From the NCBI GenBank assembly GCA_003132905.1, contig PKZC01000006.1, positions 1 to 5,757 on the forward strand: a stretch of DNA of 5,757 nt. Direction: 5' to 3'. The translations under genes were made by a program, and so were the position numbers. Source of the DNA: Bryobacterales bacterium. Lineage in GTDB: Bacteria; Acidobacteriota; Terriglobia; Bryobacterales; Bryobacteraceae. The notes beneath the pieces are model-generated. The model was given only the letters and a program-made list of their open reading frames with translations, was not told the origin of the DNA and did not search any database. Shown here piece by piece: positions 1 to 5,757 of the stretch (position 1 is the first letter of the stretch; each line of letters opens with the position of its first letter).

Positions 1-53
1 AAGCGCATGACGGCATCTCCCTGCTTCGCAGTTATTCGTTCCAACGCACAACT

Positions 54-134
54 CTAGCATGGGATCCCTGCGCTGCGGCGTTTGTGCTGCTGAAGTGCGT
101 CGAGCCTGCCGACCAGGTAGCCGAAGGTGATCGC
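54..134 (-). pseudogene. possible scrap of a small rhizobial-type hypothetical gene
   Basis: Read on the minus strand, codons from about 134 down to 93 give AITFGYLVGRLDALQ, and the frame then runs to a TAG at 54-56. The pattern (hydrophobic-T-F-G-x-hydrophobic-x-G-x-L-D-x-L) recalls the start of a family of short alphaproteobacterial hypotheticals in which this segment is followed by a Cys-rich VEC-x2-C-type motif. Here no such cysteines follow in frame, although the next bases (about 92-66) still look like a garbled version of that DNA. No start codon with a ribosome binding site is visible. The family link is from memory and weak; the piece could be chance. If real, it is a dead fragment lying just downstream of the remnant at 190-612. 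Confidence 0.22.
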
Positions 135-189
135 GCCGGCACCGGGTATGGGATTTCTGCGTGGGCTTCGACAGGGCAGCGCGGCGCTC

Positions 190-612
190 CTATTTGGGGC
201 AATCGTCGTCAGCACAATTGTGTGTTGGCATCCAACTAAAGGAAACGCCGCCTTCAGCGTCAGCATTAAAACGCCTGGACAACTGTGTTTGCCTCAAAAT
301 AGGGGGATCACTCAGAACGTCTTCATAAGTAATCCACGCGACGAAAAACACCTTTCTGTTATCAATTATGATGTTTTGCAATTCGCCTCCGCTGAGTTCC
401 CCAAATTGCATTCCAATTTCCTGACCAGGACCAAGGATGATCGGATTCGCAGTAATCTTATCCCATTCTAAGACGGCGAACGGATCGTCAATTTTTGGGT
501 CAACAACCATTCCATGTTTGACTTTGAGATTACGCGCCCAAGTGCTGCCGCTATTTTTAACAGTCAAAGAAATGGCCCACCGATTGGCTTCCTTCGGAGG
601 GGGCGGATAACC
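190..612 (-). pseudogene. 3' part of a conserved hypothetical (beta-rich, probably membrane-anchored) gene, N-terminus missing
   Basis: The minus-strand frame is open from just after a TGA at 613-615 down to a TAG at 190-192. It encodes about 140 residues with no ATG; the first usable start would be a TTG at 565-567. Recognisable stretches are ANRWAISLTVKNSGST at the beginning, ILGPGQEIGMQFGELSGGEL in the middle, then VFFVAWITYEDVL, and a Cys-containing end (HNCADDDCPK). This resembles hypotheticals common in rhizobia: an N-terminal transmembrane region followed by a beta-sandwich-like exported domain with a 'conserved NSG.T.A' strand and a 'hydrophobic-x-Y-x-D' strand. Their function is unknown. 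The N-terminal membrane part is absent, so this is most likely a truncated remnant. Third codon positions are AT-richer than in the M16 gene, which suggests foreign origin or long decay. An ORF at 127-471 on the other strand covers the same bases and is judged a shadow. Confidence 0.6.
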
Positions 613-635
613 TCACCCAACTCGAGTCTCTGGAC

Positions 636-917
636 TTGAGTCCCGCCATCGCCCTGAACACCATCGTCGTTAAAAAGTGGGACGAACCCACCAAAATCTC
701 GACTTGCGTCGCCAACTTCGTCATTGACGGGTCGGCACTTTTGAAGCTCGCTCGCGATGGGGCCCCTTCCATCAGCAACCCCTATCTAAAACCCTATCTC
801 CAAGGCCTTGATCCCGCCAAAGGCGCCAAAGGGGCCGGGCGGATTGCCTACTCCGTCTCCCCAATCGCCGGGAGCCGCGACATTTACGTTCAGATTCTCG
901 AAATACAAAAAGAGTAA
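636..917 (+). CDS. unrecognised protein, possibly 5'-truncated
   Basis: I do not recognise this gene. The plus-strand frame is open from 561 (after a TAA at 558-560) to a TAA at 915-917. The first plausible start is the TTG at 636, giving 93 residues; a CTG at 630 is an alternative. Coding bias is strong: in the 31 codons from the GCC at about 645, 26 end in G or C, as expected for a real gene in a GC-rich genome and unlike the antisense frames. That bias already seems present upstream of 636, so the true start may be lost or lie behind a frameshift in the G-rich run at 596-606. An ATG at 572 opens the frame that such an indel would join. The product is soluble-looking with one cysteine. It has motifs such as VVKKWDEPTKISTCVANFV and a Gly/Ala/Lys-rich stretch (DPAKGAKGAGR) before a short C-terminal strand region. 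No signal peptide or membrane helix is visible, and no good Shine-Dalgarno precedes 636. Confidence 0.5.
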   Translation: MSPAIALNTIVVKKWDEPTKISTCVANFVIDGSALLKLARDGAPSISNPYLKPYLQGLDPAKGAKGAGRIAYSVSPIAGSRDIYVQILEIQKE

Positions 918-1164
918 ATGACCATCTTTGCGCACAACAAAGAAATGCTTTGGGCCGCCAAACACTCCGGCGATTCACAAAATCCCCCGGCGACAACGGC
1001 GAGGTAGCGGGTGTCCGAACTATGCCCGACGAACCTCGGCTACTGATGCTGATAAGTTTTCGAACCTCCTTGGTCGTATAGGACAACTTAGGCGCGGCTT
1101 TGATAAGATTCCATCACTTCATTGAATCACAGCTGGCCTTCTGCTCCATCTCGCCCGTGCGATC
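918..1164 (+). other. intergenic stretch without a convincing gene
   Basis: An ATG at 918, immediately after the stop of the preceding ORF and in the same frame, opens a 29-codon frame (MTIFAHNKEMLWAAKHSGDS...) ending at a TAG at 1005-1007. It is too short to claim as a gene, and its only support is its position. Minus-strand frames across the same bases give protein-like strings but without a start or a consistent GC3 bias. No hairpin-plus-T-run terminator or convincing promoter was seen. Confidence 0.4.
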
Positions 1165-1386
1165 GTGCTGTCGGCAACTTTGGGAGTTTTGTTGACGCCG
1201 GTGGCTTCTCGCCCAGCCGGCGGCTCGCCAGACATATATGCCGGTATTACGTCCGCCGCCTCTCCACGGCACGAAGTGTTGGTGGCATGCACAAAGGATA
1301 AGTGGTGGCACTGTATGCACGAATGCGGGCGGCAAAATCGCTGGCCGGACTGTCAACGCCAATGGTTTAAGTATCACTGTCCTTAG
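1165..1386 (+). CDS. small putative exported Cys/Trp-rich protein
   Basis: The 73-residue frame starts at a GTG (1165) and ends at TAG 1384-1386. The N-terminus is hydrophobic (LSATLGVLLTPVA, residues 2-14) and followed by a small-residue, Pro/Gly-rich spacer, as in a signal peptide with cleavage near PVA/SRP. The frame is open upstream to 1126 and adds LLHLARAIV, which would make a better signal peptide with positive charges. However, no ATG, GTG or TTG occurs there, so the real start may be mutated or be a CTG at 1141. No Shine-Dalgarno is visible. The C-terminal half has five cysteines (C42, C50, C54, C63, C72) and four tryptophans (W47, W48, W60, W67) in about 32 residues and ends in YHCP. 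This fits a small disulfide-stabilised periplasmic or secreted peptide. Function unknown. It converges on the M16 peptidase gene 143 bases away. It could also be a chance ORF or a decayed gene. Confidence 0.35.
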   Translation: MLSATLGVLLTPVASRPAGGSPDIYAGITSAASPRHEVLVACTKDKWWHCMHECGRQNRWPDCQRQWFKYHCP

Positions 1387-1529
1387 AAACCGTCACATGT
1401 TTTTCGTTTGCCCCAGCAATTAGACTCACGGCTCTGATTATTGAATAGGTTGGTGAAGCGTATTCGACATCGCGGAATAGATAGCAGCCTCTGGCGTAAT
1501 GAGCGACAAATCTCCGACGGTATGTAGTT
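1387..1529. other. convergent intergenic region with a gene-tail-like open frame on the minus strand
   Basis: This lies between the converging small ORF and the M16 stop. On the minus strand, in a different frame from the M16 gene, codons from about 1542 down to a TAA at 1438-1440 read PTLKLHTVGDLSLITPEAA and then IYSAMSNTLHQPIQ. The codon use looks natural and the end looks like a protein C-terminus, but no start of its own is present: upstream the frame merges with the M16 shadow. It may be a decayed 3' end of another gene or chance. I see no clear intrinsic terminator for either flanking gene. Confidence 0.3.
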
Positions 1530-4385
1530 TCAATGTTGGCCCGCCGGCTCCGGCGTGATTACAGCCTTCCAGGCTTTCGCGTCGATCAGGTACGTTTTCG
1601 CAACGCGCTGTACATCGGCCGACGTGACGCGCTTCAGGTCAGGGATGGTATCGCGGATGATGTCGAGTCGGCGCGGATCGGTCTGCGCCCCCATCAGCCA
1701 ATAGGCCCAATAGCCGTTGGTCTGCTGCTGGGTGATCATTGTTTCCACGGCCGGCTTGCGGGCGCGCTCCAATTCATCGGCGGAGATCTTGTGCGTCCTC
1801 AAGTCAGCGGCGATCGATTGCGACACACTGAAGAACATCGGCATTTTCGCCGCCGGCAACTCGGTAGCAGCGACGAAGTAACCGAAGCCCGGAAATACCC
1901 TTGACGCTCCGAGCATCGTAGCGGGGCTGTACGTAGCGCCATCGCGAATTCGCAACTGATCGAGCACGCGCGCTGCGAAGGCCTGTTCCAGCACGCGCAA
2001 ATCCTGATGGGTTTGCTGGTCGAATTCATCGACAGCCGGCCACCCAACTACGGCCACGCCCTGATCGGCGCGCCCGTTGTGATGAAGTTCGATCGGCATA
2101 GCTGTAGGCGCTGGAAAGTGTATATACATGGCGGCGGGCGGCGACGCGGCGGCCTCCGATCGCTGCGGAAGTGCGCCGAACGTACCGGCCACGGCTTGAA
2201 CGGCTGCGTCAACCGAGACGTCGCCGACCACCGTCACTTCAATCGGTGCAGAGGCCAACTGCCGTTCGAGCAGATCTTTTAAACCGTTCGGCCCGACAGC
2301 TTGCACTTCGGCAAGCGACGGCGTGGACCAGCGCCTGTCGTTATGTAACAGACTGCCGATGTCGCGCTGGAATACCCCCATAGGTGACCCGCTGAATTGA
2401 GTCAGTTCACTGATCTCTTCGCCGCGGGCGCGCTCGACTGCGCCAGACCGCCAACCGGGCGCGCTCACATAGGCGGCGAGGACTTGAAGCTGGGTAACGA
2501 AATCCGCCGGCCGCGTTTGTCCGCGCAGAACGAACCCATCATCGTCAAGGCTTGTGTCTGCCTTGTAGAGCCTGCCGGCCAGTGCGCGCTGCATATCATC
2601 AAGATCAATTGCCTTCACGCCGCCGTACACAAACCTATTCTGGTTAAACGCCCAGATGGCACTGTCCCGATCTGCGGGGAGTCCGAGCCGGCCATTGCCG
2701 ACGCTGACTCTAACCAATATCTCGCCGGTCGTAAAAGACGTTGGCTTGACCGTCAGCCGTACGCCGTTGGCGAAACGGACAAACGTCGTCTGCATATCTG
2801 CGATCATCTTCCGATCGACGACTTGGCCGGATGGGCCGAAGCTGCTGTAGGGCCATACCACCGGTGCCGCTGCGGTTTCGCCCGTCAACGGCGCCCGCTC
2901 GGCTGCGGCGAATGTCTCAGATAATGCCGCCTGGCCGCCCTCAATCGGCGACGGGCTGACAAGATAAAGTGCCGGGCCGTGGCTGCGCATCATGGCGGCG
3001 AGTCCGGCGTTGACCTTTCCTGCGGTCAAATTTCTGAACACTTCCTCGGCGACAGACAGACTTTCGGTCGGGCTTACGAACACGTCGCCTTCGTCGAGCG
3101 ACTTCGCGATCCCATCTGCAATCGCTGGACTGGGCCGCGTGGTGGCTTTGGCGGCCTCGGCCTGCAACTGCGCGTGCAATTCGCCCATGGCTCGCGTCAC
3201 TTCGTCTGCGCTTACGCCATACTCTTGCATGCGACGTACCGCTAACGTTGCCGCCTGCACTGCAATGCGCCAGTCCTCCGGTCGGGTCTGGAGAATGACG
3301 CCCCAAAGATAGCCTTCGGGAACCGAACCGTCGATTTGGAGCTCCGGCTGCGTGAAGGCGTGCTGCGGGCCGTTAGCGAGGTCTTGAAGACGAAAATGTA
3401 GAATCTTCATTCCGACAAGTTTGATCAAATCGGCCTGTTCGCGCGCCTTCGTATCTGGTTCTTTTGGCATTACCCAATTGACGGCGACCAACGATGAAGC
3501 GCCTCGCCCGACGACCAGTTTAGCTTCCGGAATGCGCGAGGCAGATGATACTTGACGAGGATCGGAACCCGCCGGCCCGACCGCCTTCCAGTCCACAAAA
3601 CGGTCGGTGATTTTCGCCAGAATAACTTTCGGGTCGATGTCGCCGACGACGATCAGCGTCGCTCGTTCAGGTCGGTAATAGGCATTGTAGAAATCGCGGA
3701 CCAGAGAGACCGGCGCGTGCTTGACGACGTCGATCTTTCCAATCGGGAAGCGCGACCCCGCTATACTGCCCGGATATGTCAGTTGGAACACTTGTTTCAT
3801 GCTCCGGTCGTTCGGTGTGTCCCTCAGTCGCTCTTCGGACAAAATAGGTCCACGCTCGTCATCCATCGCGCGTTGCGCGAGCGTCAGCTCGCCAGCAATG
3901 TCGCGCAGCCGCATCAATCCGGTATTGATTGTTTCGGCATCGTTGAGCGGGAGATTGAACTGGTAGTTGGTCTGATTGAAACCGGTCGCCGCGTTGGCGT
4001 CGGCGCCGACCGTCATGCCAAGTCGCTGCAAGCCCGGCCAGACCTGATCCTCCGGCACGTGTCGGGAACCGCGGAAGGCCATATGCTCGAGGAAATGCGC
4101 GAGCCCTTGTTGCGCGTCACTCTCTTGCCGCGATCCAGCGTCGATGACGAGGCGCATCGCTACCGCGCCTTTTGGCGTGGCGTTCTTCATGACCGCGTAC
4201 CGCATGCCGTTTGCAAGCTTGCCGAAAAGAACCGCTGGGTCGGCCGGTAAATCGCTATGGACTTGCGCCCAGTCGGCGGCGCCCGCAGCGCGCGGCAGGG
4301 TCGAAATGACGAGGCCGCCGGTTGCCATGCCCAGGACAACGGCCACCACGGATGAGAGCCGTATGCCAAGGCGACATTTATTCAT
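1530..4385 (-). CDS. exported M16 family zinc metallopeptidase (PqqL/pitrilysin type)
   Basis: 951 residues. The ATG at 4385 is chosen over the in-frame ATG at 4427 because AGGGA sits 7 bases upstream and the protein then begins directly with a signal peptide: MNKCRLGIRLSS, a hydrophobic stretch to about residue 30, and a PRAAGA-A cleavage region. Four domains follow. The catalytic M16 core (about 45-190) carries the inverted zinc motif HFLEH (H97, E100, H101). E177 in DDERG lies 76 residues after the motif and is the expected third ligand, and GADANAATGF is typical of the substrate-side strand. Next come an M16_C domain (about 215-395) and a second core (about 530-680) without a zinc motif. 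A final M16_C domain (about 700-880) has the conserved Arg/Tyr pair (R812, Y819 in LRIRDGATYS). The length matches single-chain two-lobe PqqL-like enzymes (about 930 residues). Such enzymes enclose and cut short unstructured peptides in the periplasm. The natural substrate is unknown; no PQQ genes are nearby, so a role in PQQ synthesis is not implied. Probably last gene of a three-gene unit. Confidence 0.95.
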   Translation of the reverse strand: MNKCRLGIRLSSVVAVVLGMATGGLVISTLPRAAGAADWAQVHSDLPADPAVLFGKLANGMRYAVMKNATPKGAVAMRLVIDAGSRQESDAQQGLAHFLEHMAFRGSRHVPEDQVWPGLQRLGMTVGADANAATGFNQTNYQFNLPLNDAETINTGLMRLRDIAGELTLAQRAMDDERGPILSEERLRDTPNDRSMKQVFQLTYPGSIAGSRFPIGKIDVVKHAPVSLVRDFYNAYYRPERATLIVVGDIDPKVILAKITDRFVDWKAVGPAGSDPRQVSSASRIPEAKLVVGRGASSLVAVNWVMPKEPDTKAREQADLIKLVGMKILHFRLQDLANGPQHAFTQPELQIDGSVPEGYLWGVILQTRPEDWRIAVQAATLAVRRMQEYGVSADEVTRAMGELHAQLQAEAAKATTRPSPAIADGIAKSLDEGDVFVSPTESLSVAEEVFRNLTAGKVNAGLAAMMRSHGPALYLVSPSPIEGGQAALSETFAAAERAPLTGETAAAPVVWPYSSFGPSGQVVDRKMIADMQTTFVRFANGVRLTVKPTSFTTGEILVRVSVGNGRLGLPADRDSAIWAFNQNRFVYGGVKAIDLDDMQRALAGRLYKADTSLDDDGFVLRGQTRPADFVTQLQVLAAYVSAPGWRSGAVERARGEEISELTQFSGSPMGVFQRDIGSLLHNDRRWSTPSLAEVQAVGPNGLKDLLERQLASAPIEVTVVGDVSVDAAVQAVAGTFGALPQRSEAAASPPAAMYIHFPAPTAMPIELHHNGRADQGVAVVGWPAVDEFDQQTHQDLRVLEQAFAARVLDQLRIRDGATYSPATMLGASRVFPGFGYFVAATELPAAKMPMFFSVSQSIAADLRTHKISADELERARKPAVETMITQQQTNGYWAYWLMGAQTDPRRLDIIRDTIPDLKRVTSADVQRVAKTYLIDAKAWKAVITPEPAGQH

Positions 4386-4392
4386 TGATGTG

Positions 4393-4397
4393 TCCCT
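4393..4397 (-). promoter_or_regulatory. ribosome binding site of the M16 gene
   Basis: On the minus strand AGGGA lies 7 bases before the ATG at 4385-4383. It decides the start: the upstream in-frame ATGs at 4427 and 4418 would add up to 14 polar residues in front of the signal peptide. Confidence 0.7.
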
Positions 4398-4487
4398 AAC
4401 TCTTTCGCATTCGATCATTGATTGCATGACCTTTGGCCTTCCAGCATCATTATCTATCGAGCAGACAAATCATTATTCAATGCTTCG

Positions 4488-4862
4488 TCATTGCGCAGGC
4501 TTGACCGTAAAATAAAAATAGAGCGCACCGAACTCGAACAAATTGGTGAGAACGTCCAATGTTATTTGAAGGCCGGCGACCGGACGATCGGGCGCAAGGG
4601 AGCGCTGCAGCCACGACGCCCCCTCACCCCAAAGCTCTCCAATCGTATTGATTGTATCGAAGACAAAGAATGCGAACAAAAGCCATACGGCGTATTTCGC
4701 TTTCCCGTGAGCCGCCGCCCAGGCGAGCGCGAGAATAATAACGGCAACGACCACGAATGTGATCAAGTCGCCGCGCGATTTATCCGGCAGCAGGCTGACT
4801 ATGAGTTGCAATGCGGCCGCCGCGTATACCAGCCACAGAAAATATTTGAGACGTGCGAGCAT
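4488..4862 (-). CDS. small four-helix integral membrane protein of unknown function
   Basis: 124 residues, starting at the ATG at 4862-4860 with GAGGT 9 bases upstream. I do not recognise the family. Four hydrophobic segments are visible at about residues 5-25, 32-51, 57-78 and 99-121. A short charged loop (PDKSRGD, 26-32) separates helices 1 and 2, HGKAK (52-56) separates 2 and 3, and a longer amphipathic loop (79-98, LQRSLAPDRP) lies between 3 and 4. Acidic residues occur within helices 3 and 4 (D69, E76, D103, E110), which could matter for partner binding or ion contact, but there is no catalytic signature. It starts 81 bases after the CPBP gene stop and ends 102 bases before the M16 start, all on the same strand, so co-transcription is plausible. 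It does not supply the missing C-terminal part of the CPBP protein. Good start site and clean topology make it a confident gene, with no functional claim. Confidence 0.8.
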   Translation of the reverse strand: MLARLKYFLWLVYAAAALQLIVSLLPDKSRGDLITFVVVAVIILALAWAAAHGKAKYAVWLLFAFFVFDTINTIGELWGEGASWLQRSLAPDRPVAGLQITLDVLTNLFEFGALYFYFTVKPAQ

Positions 4863-4871
4863 TCGCCGTTT

Positions 4872-4876
4872 ACCTC
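4872..4876 (-). promoter_or_regulatory. ribosome binding site of the small membrane protein gene
   Basis: GAGGT on the minus strand, 9 bases before the ATG at 4862. It supports this start and independent translation after the preceding gene ends. Confidence 0.6.
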
Positions 4877-4943
4877 GGTCTTTTCAAACTTCTTGCGCCG
4901 ATCGATGTGTTCGATCTGACTTCCCGTCAACCGCGGTACAACT

Positions 4944-5540
4944 CTACGGGGTGAGCGCGTAATCAGCAATATGGCTGGCGACAAAGAAAACCAAAGTAGG
5001 CAGCCATGCACCCCAATTGCCGAGCCGGGACGTCGCGAGGCCGCGCCAGAGGAAACTACGATACACCGTCTCCTCCACGATAGGAGCGTAAATGTAGGCT
5101 AGTTTCGACCTCAACAGAAAACGTGATGGCGTGCCACCGGTGGCGAGGTGCTGACGGTATGCGTCAGAAGCGGCGCCGATCTCCGTGCCTCCGTTTACTT
5201 CATAGGCCAGAACATGGACCAGGACGCCAACGCCAAGCGCCGCGCCGACGGCGATGAGCACAGCGCTTGGGCGCGGTGTGGTCCAGGCGAAATAGGGGGC
5301 GACGGGAAGACGGCGGACCAACACAGCAATCCCCAGCACGACCGGCGAGATGGCCCACAAGACGAAGTCGAGAACAGGGCCGATGCTGTGTCGTAGTGAG
5401 GGCAAGTGCATGATCCAAAACACGAGGATCAGCTGGGGCGCCATCGCCGCCACAACCCAGGCGATGCTTGTCCAGGCTCCCCACGGCCTGCCTGAGGCGG
5501 TGCCCGCTTGGGGTTCGATAGTCATGCGAGTGTGGGACAT
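4944..5540 (-). CDS. CPBP family intramembrane metalloprotease (Abi/Rce1-like), C-terminally truncated
   Basis: 198 residues from the ATG at 5540; a modest GGCGG precedes it by about 7 bases, and an in-frame TAG lies upstream. Membrane segments occur at about 22-46, 54-75, 91-113, 148-166 and 178-190. The first CPBP motif is intact: EETVYR (E156, E157, R161) in APIVEETVYRSFLWRG. The second, FVASH (F186, H190), also fits. The protein then stops after ADYALTP, 8 residues past the second motif. CPBP domains normally continue for roughly 50 residues with further helices carrying the third conserved Asn/His motif, and these are absent. No hydrophobic continuation is found in any frame before the next gene. 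Family members are glutamate-type intramembrane proteases that process prenylated proteins, bacteriocin precursors or export signals. Without the last motif this copy may be inactive, or active only if the end is unusual. It heads the putative three-gene unit. Confidence 0.75.
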   Translation of the reverse strand: MSHTRMTIEPQAGTASGRPWGAWTSIAWVVAAMAPQLILVFWIMHLPSLRHSIGPVLDFVLWAISPVVLGIAVLVRRLPVAPYFAWTTPRPSAVLIAVGAALGVGVLVHVLAYEVNGGTEIGAASDAYRQHLATGGTPSRFLLRSKLAYIYAPIVEETVYRSFLWRGLATSRLGNWGAWLPTLVFFVASHIADYALTP

Positions 5541-5757
5541 CGCTGATCCGCCGGAATTCAGTCTTCGCTACTGCAACATGAATTGCCGGCCGATGGCAAA
5601 GATCGGCCCAGGCTGTGTAAAAACGCGCTCGGTATGTTTGTGGGCGGCGTAAGCAGAGATCCCGACGGGATTGTGCGGCTCGGCGCGGCCAATTCGGAAG
5701 AATTAATCCGTGCGGACGCTTAATGGCTCCTTGAGGCGAAGAACGCGGGTTTATTGA
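5541..5757. other. upstream region of the CPBP gene with a possible remnant ORF
   Basis: No complete gene is seen. On the plus strand an ATG at 5634 opens a 29-codon frame (MFVGGVSRDPDGIVRL, then GAANSEELIRADA) to a TAA at 5721-5723. The same frame continues after the stop as WLLEAKNAGLL to the window edge. It looks protein-like but has no ribosome binding site and is preceded by an in-frame stop at 5619-5621, so it may be part of a decayed gene. The stretch at 5605-5626 (GGCCCAGGCTGTGTAAAAACGC) reminded me of DNA found near insertion-sequence ends in rhizobia; I cannot confirm this. Confidence 0.3.
5588..5608. repeat. perfect 7-bp inverted repeat upstream of the CPBP gene
   Basis: GGCCGAT (5588-5594), a 7-base spacer, and ATCGGCC (5602-5608). 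The centre is about 58 bases upstream of the CPBP start. It could be an operator dyad or a 5' leader hairpin. No T-run follows on either strand, so it is not an intrinsic terminator. Confidence 0.45.

Noticed and set aside
127..471. 114-residue plus-strand ORF with a hydrophobic, signal-like N-terminus
   Set aside because: It is antisense to the recognisable hypothetical remnant at 190-612; its hydrophobic part is the complement of that gene's 3' end and the rest is low in coding character.
772..1086. 104-residue minus-strand ORF starting MSYTTKEVRK
   Set aside because: Its N-terminus briefly looks like a regulator, but the start is a TTG, no helix-turn-helix continues, and the C-terminal half is the antisense of the GC3-biased plus-strand ORF.
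1542..1555. CGCCGG-CT-CCGGCG inverted repeat as a terminator
   Set aside because: It lies inside the M16 coding end, the 2-base loop is too small, and no T-run follows.
2397..2924. 175-residue plus-strand ORF
   Set aside because: Antisense to the second half of the M16 gene, with no independent start signal or family resemblance.
3552..4250. 232-residue plus-strand ORF
   Set aside because: Entirely antisense to the well-supported M16 catalytic domain; rich in Arg with no domain-like pattern, a typical shadow in GC-rich DNA.
4398..4487. Sigma-70-like promoter (TTGAAT ... TAGATA) in front of the M16 gene
   Set aside because: The -10 box matches the consensus at only three of six bases and the spacer is 18; too weak to annotate.
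4422..4919. 165-residue plus-strand ORF
   Set aside because: Antisense to the four-helix membrane protein, whose membrane topology and ribosome binding site are clear.
5659..5671. ATCCCGACGGGAT palindrome
   Set aside because: Short, with a one-base centre and no partner copies or T-run; expected by chance in GC-rich DNA.
1..5757. CRISPR array, tRNA or rRNA genes
   Set aside because: No regularly spaced repeats, cloverleaf-like segments or conserved rRNA stretches were seen on either strand.

Overview
The window looks like chromosomal or accessory DNA of a GC-rich alphaproteobacterium, most likely in the Bradyrhizobium/Rhodopseudomonas part of Hyphomicrobiales. This is inferred from codon bias and from the flavour of the gene remnants on the left; no rRNA, tRNA or other marker gene is present to settle it.

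Right two thirds (about 1530-5540): three genes on the minus strand, read right to left. First is a C-terminally shortened CPBP (Abi/Rce1-type) intramembrane protease, 5540-4944. Next is a small four-helix membrane protein of unknown function, 4862-4488. Last is a full-length, two-lobed, exported M16 zinc peptidase of the PqqL/pitrilysin type, 4385-1530. The latter two have good ribosome binding sites that fix their starts. Gaps of 81 and 102 bases allow one transcript but do not prove it. The M16 enzyme is the only gene here with a firm functional assignment: an inverted zinc site HFLEH plus a downstream Glu, in a protein with a signal peptide, so a periplasmic or surface peptidase.

Left third (1-1529): poorly organised DNA that looks like a small graveyard of genes. 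On the minus strand there is the 3' part of a conserved rhizobial-type hypothetical (612-190), AT-richer than its surroundings and lacking its N-terminus. Beyond it lies a possible scrap of another small gene (about 134-54). On the plus strand there is an unrecognised ORF with strong GC3 coding bias but no good start (636-917). A short ORF (1165-1386) follows, encoding a hydrophobic leader followed by a Cys/Trp-rich tail. It converges on the M16 gene.

Right edge (5541-5757): upstream DNA of the CPBP gene, with a perfect 7-bp dyad and a small open frame on the plus strand that may be another remnant.

No CRISPR array, tRNA, rRNA or complete insertion sequence was seen. The most interesting possibility is that the two proteases, the small membrane protein and the neighbouring Cys-rich exported peptide belong together. 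This is a hypothesis from proximity only.
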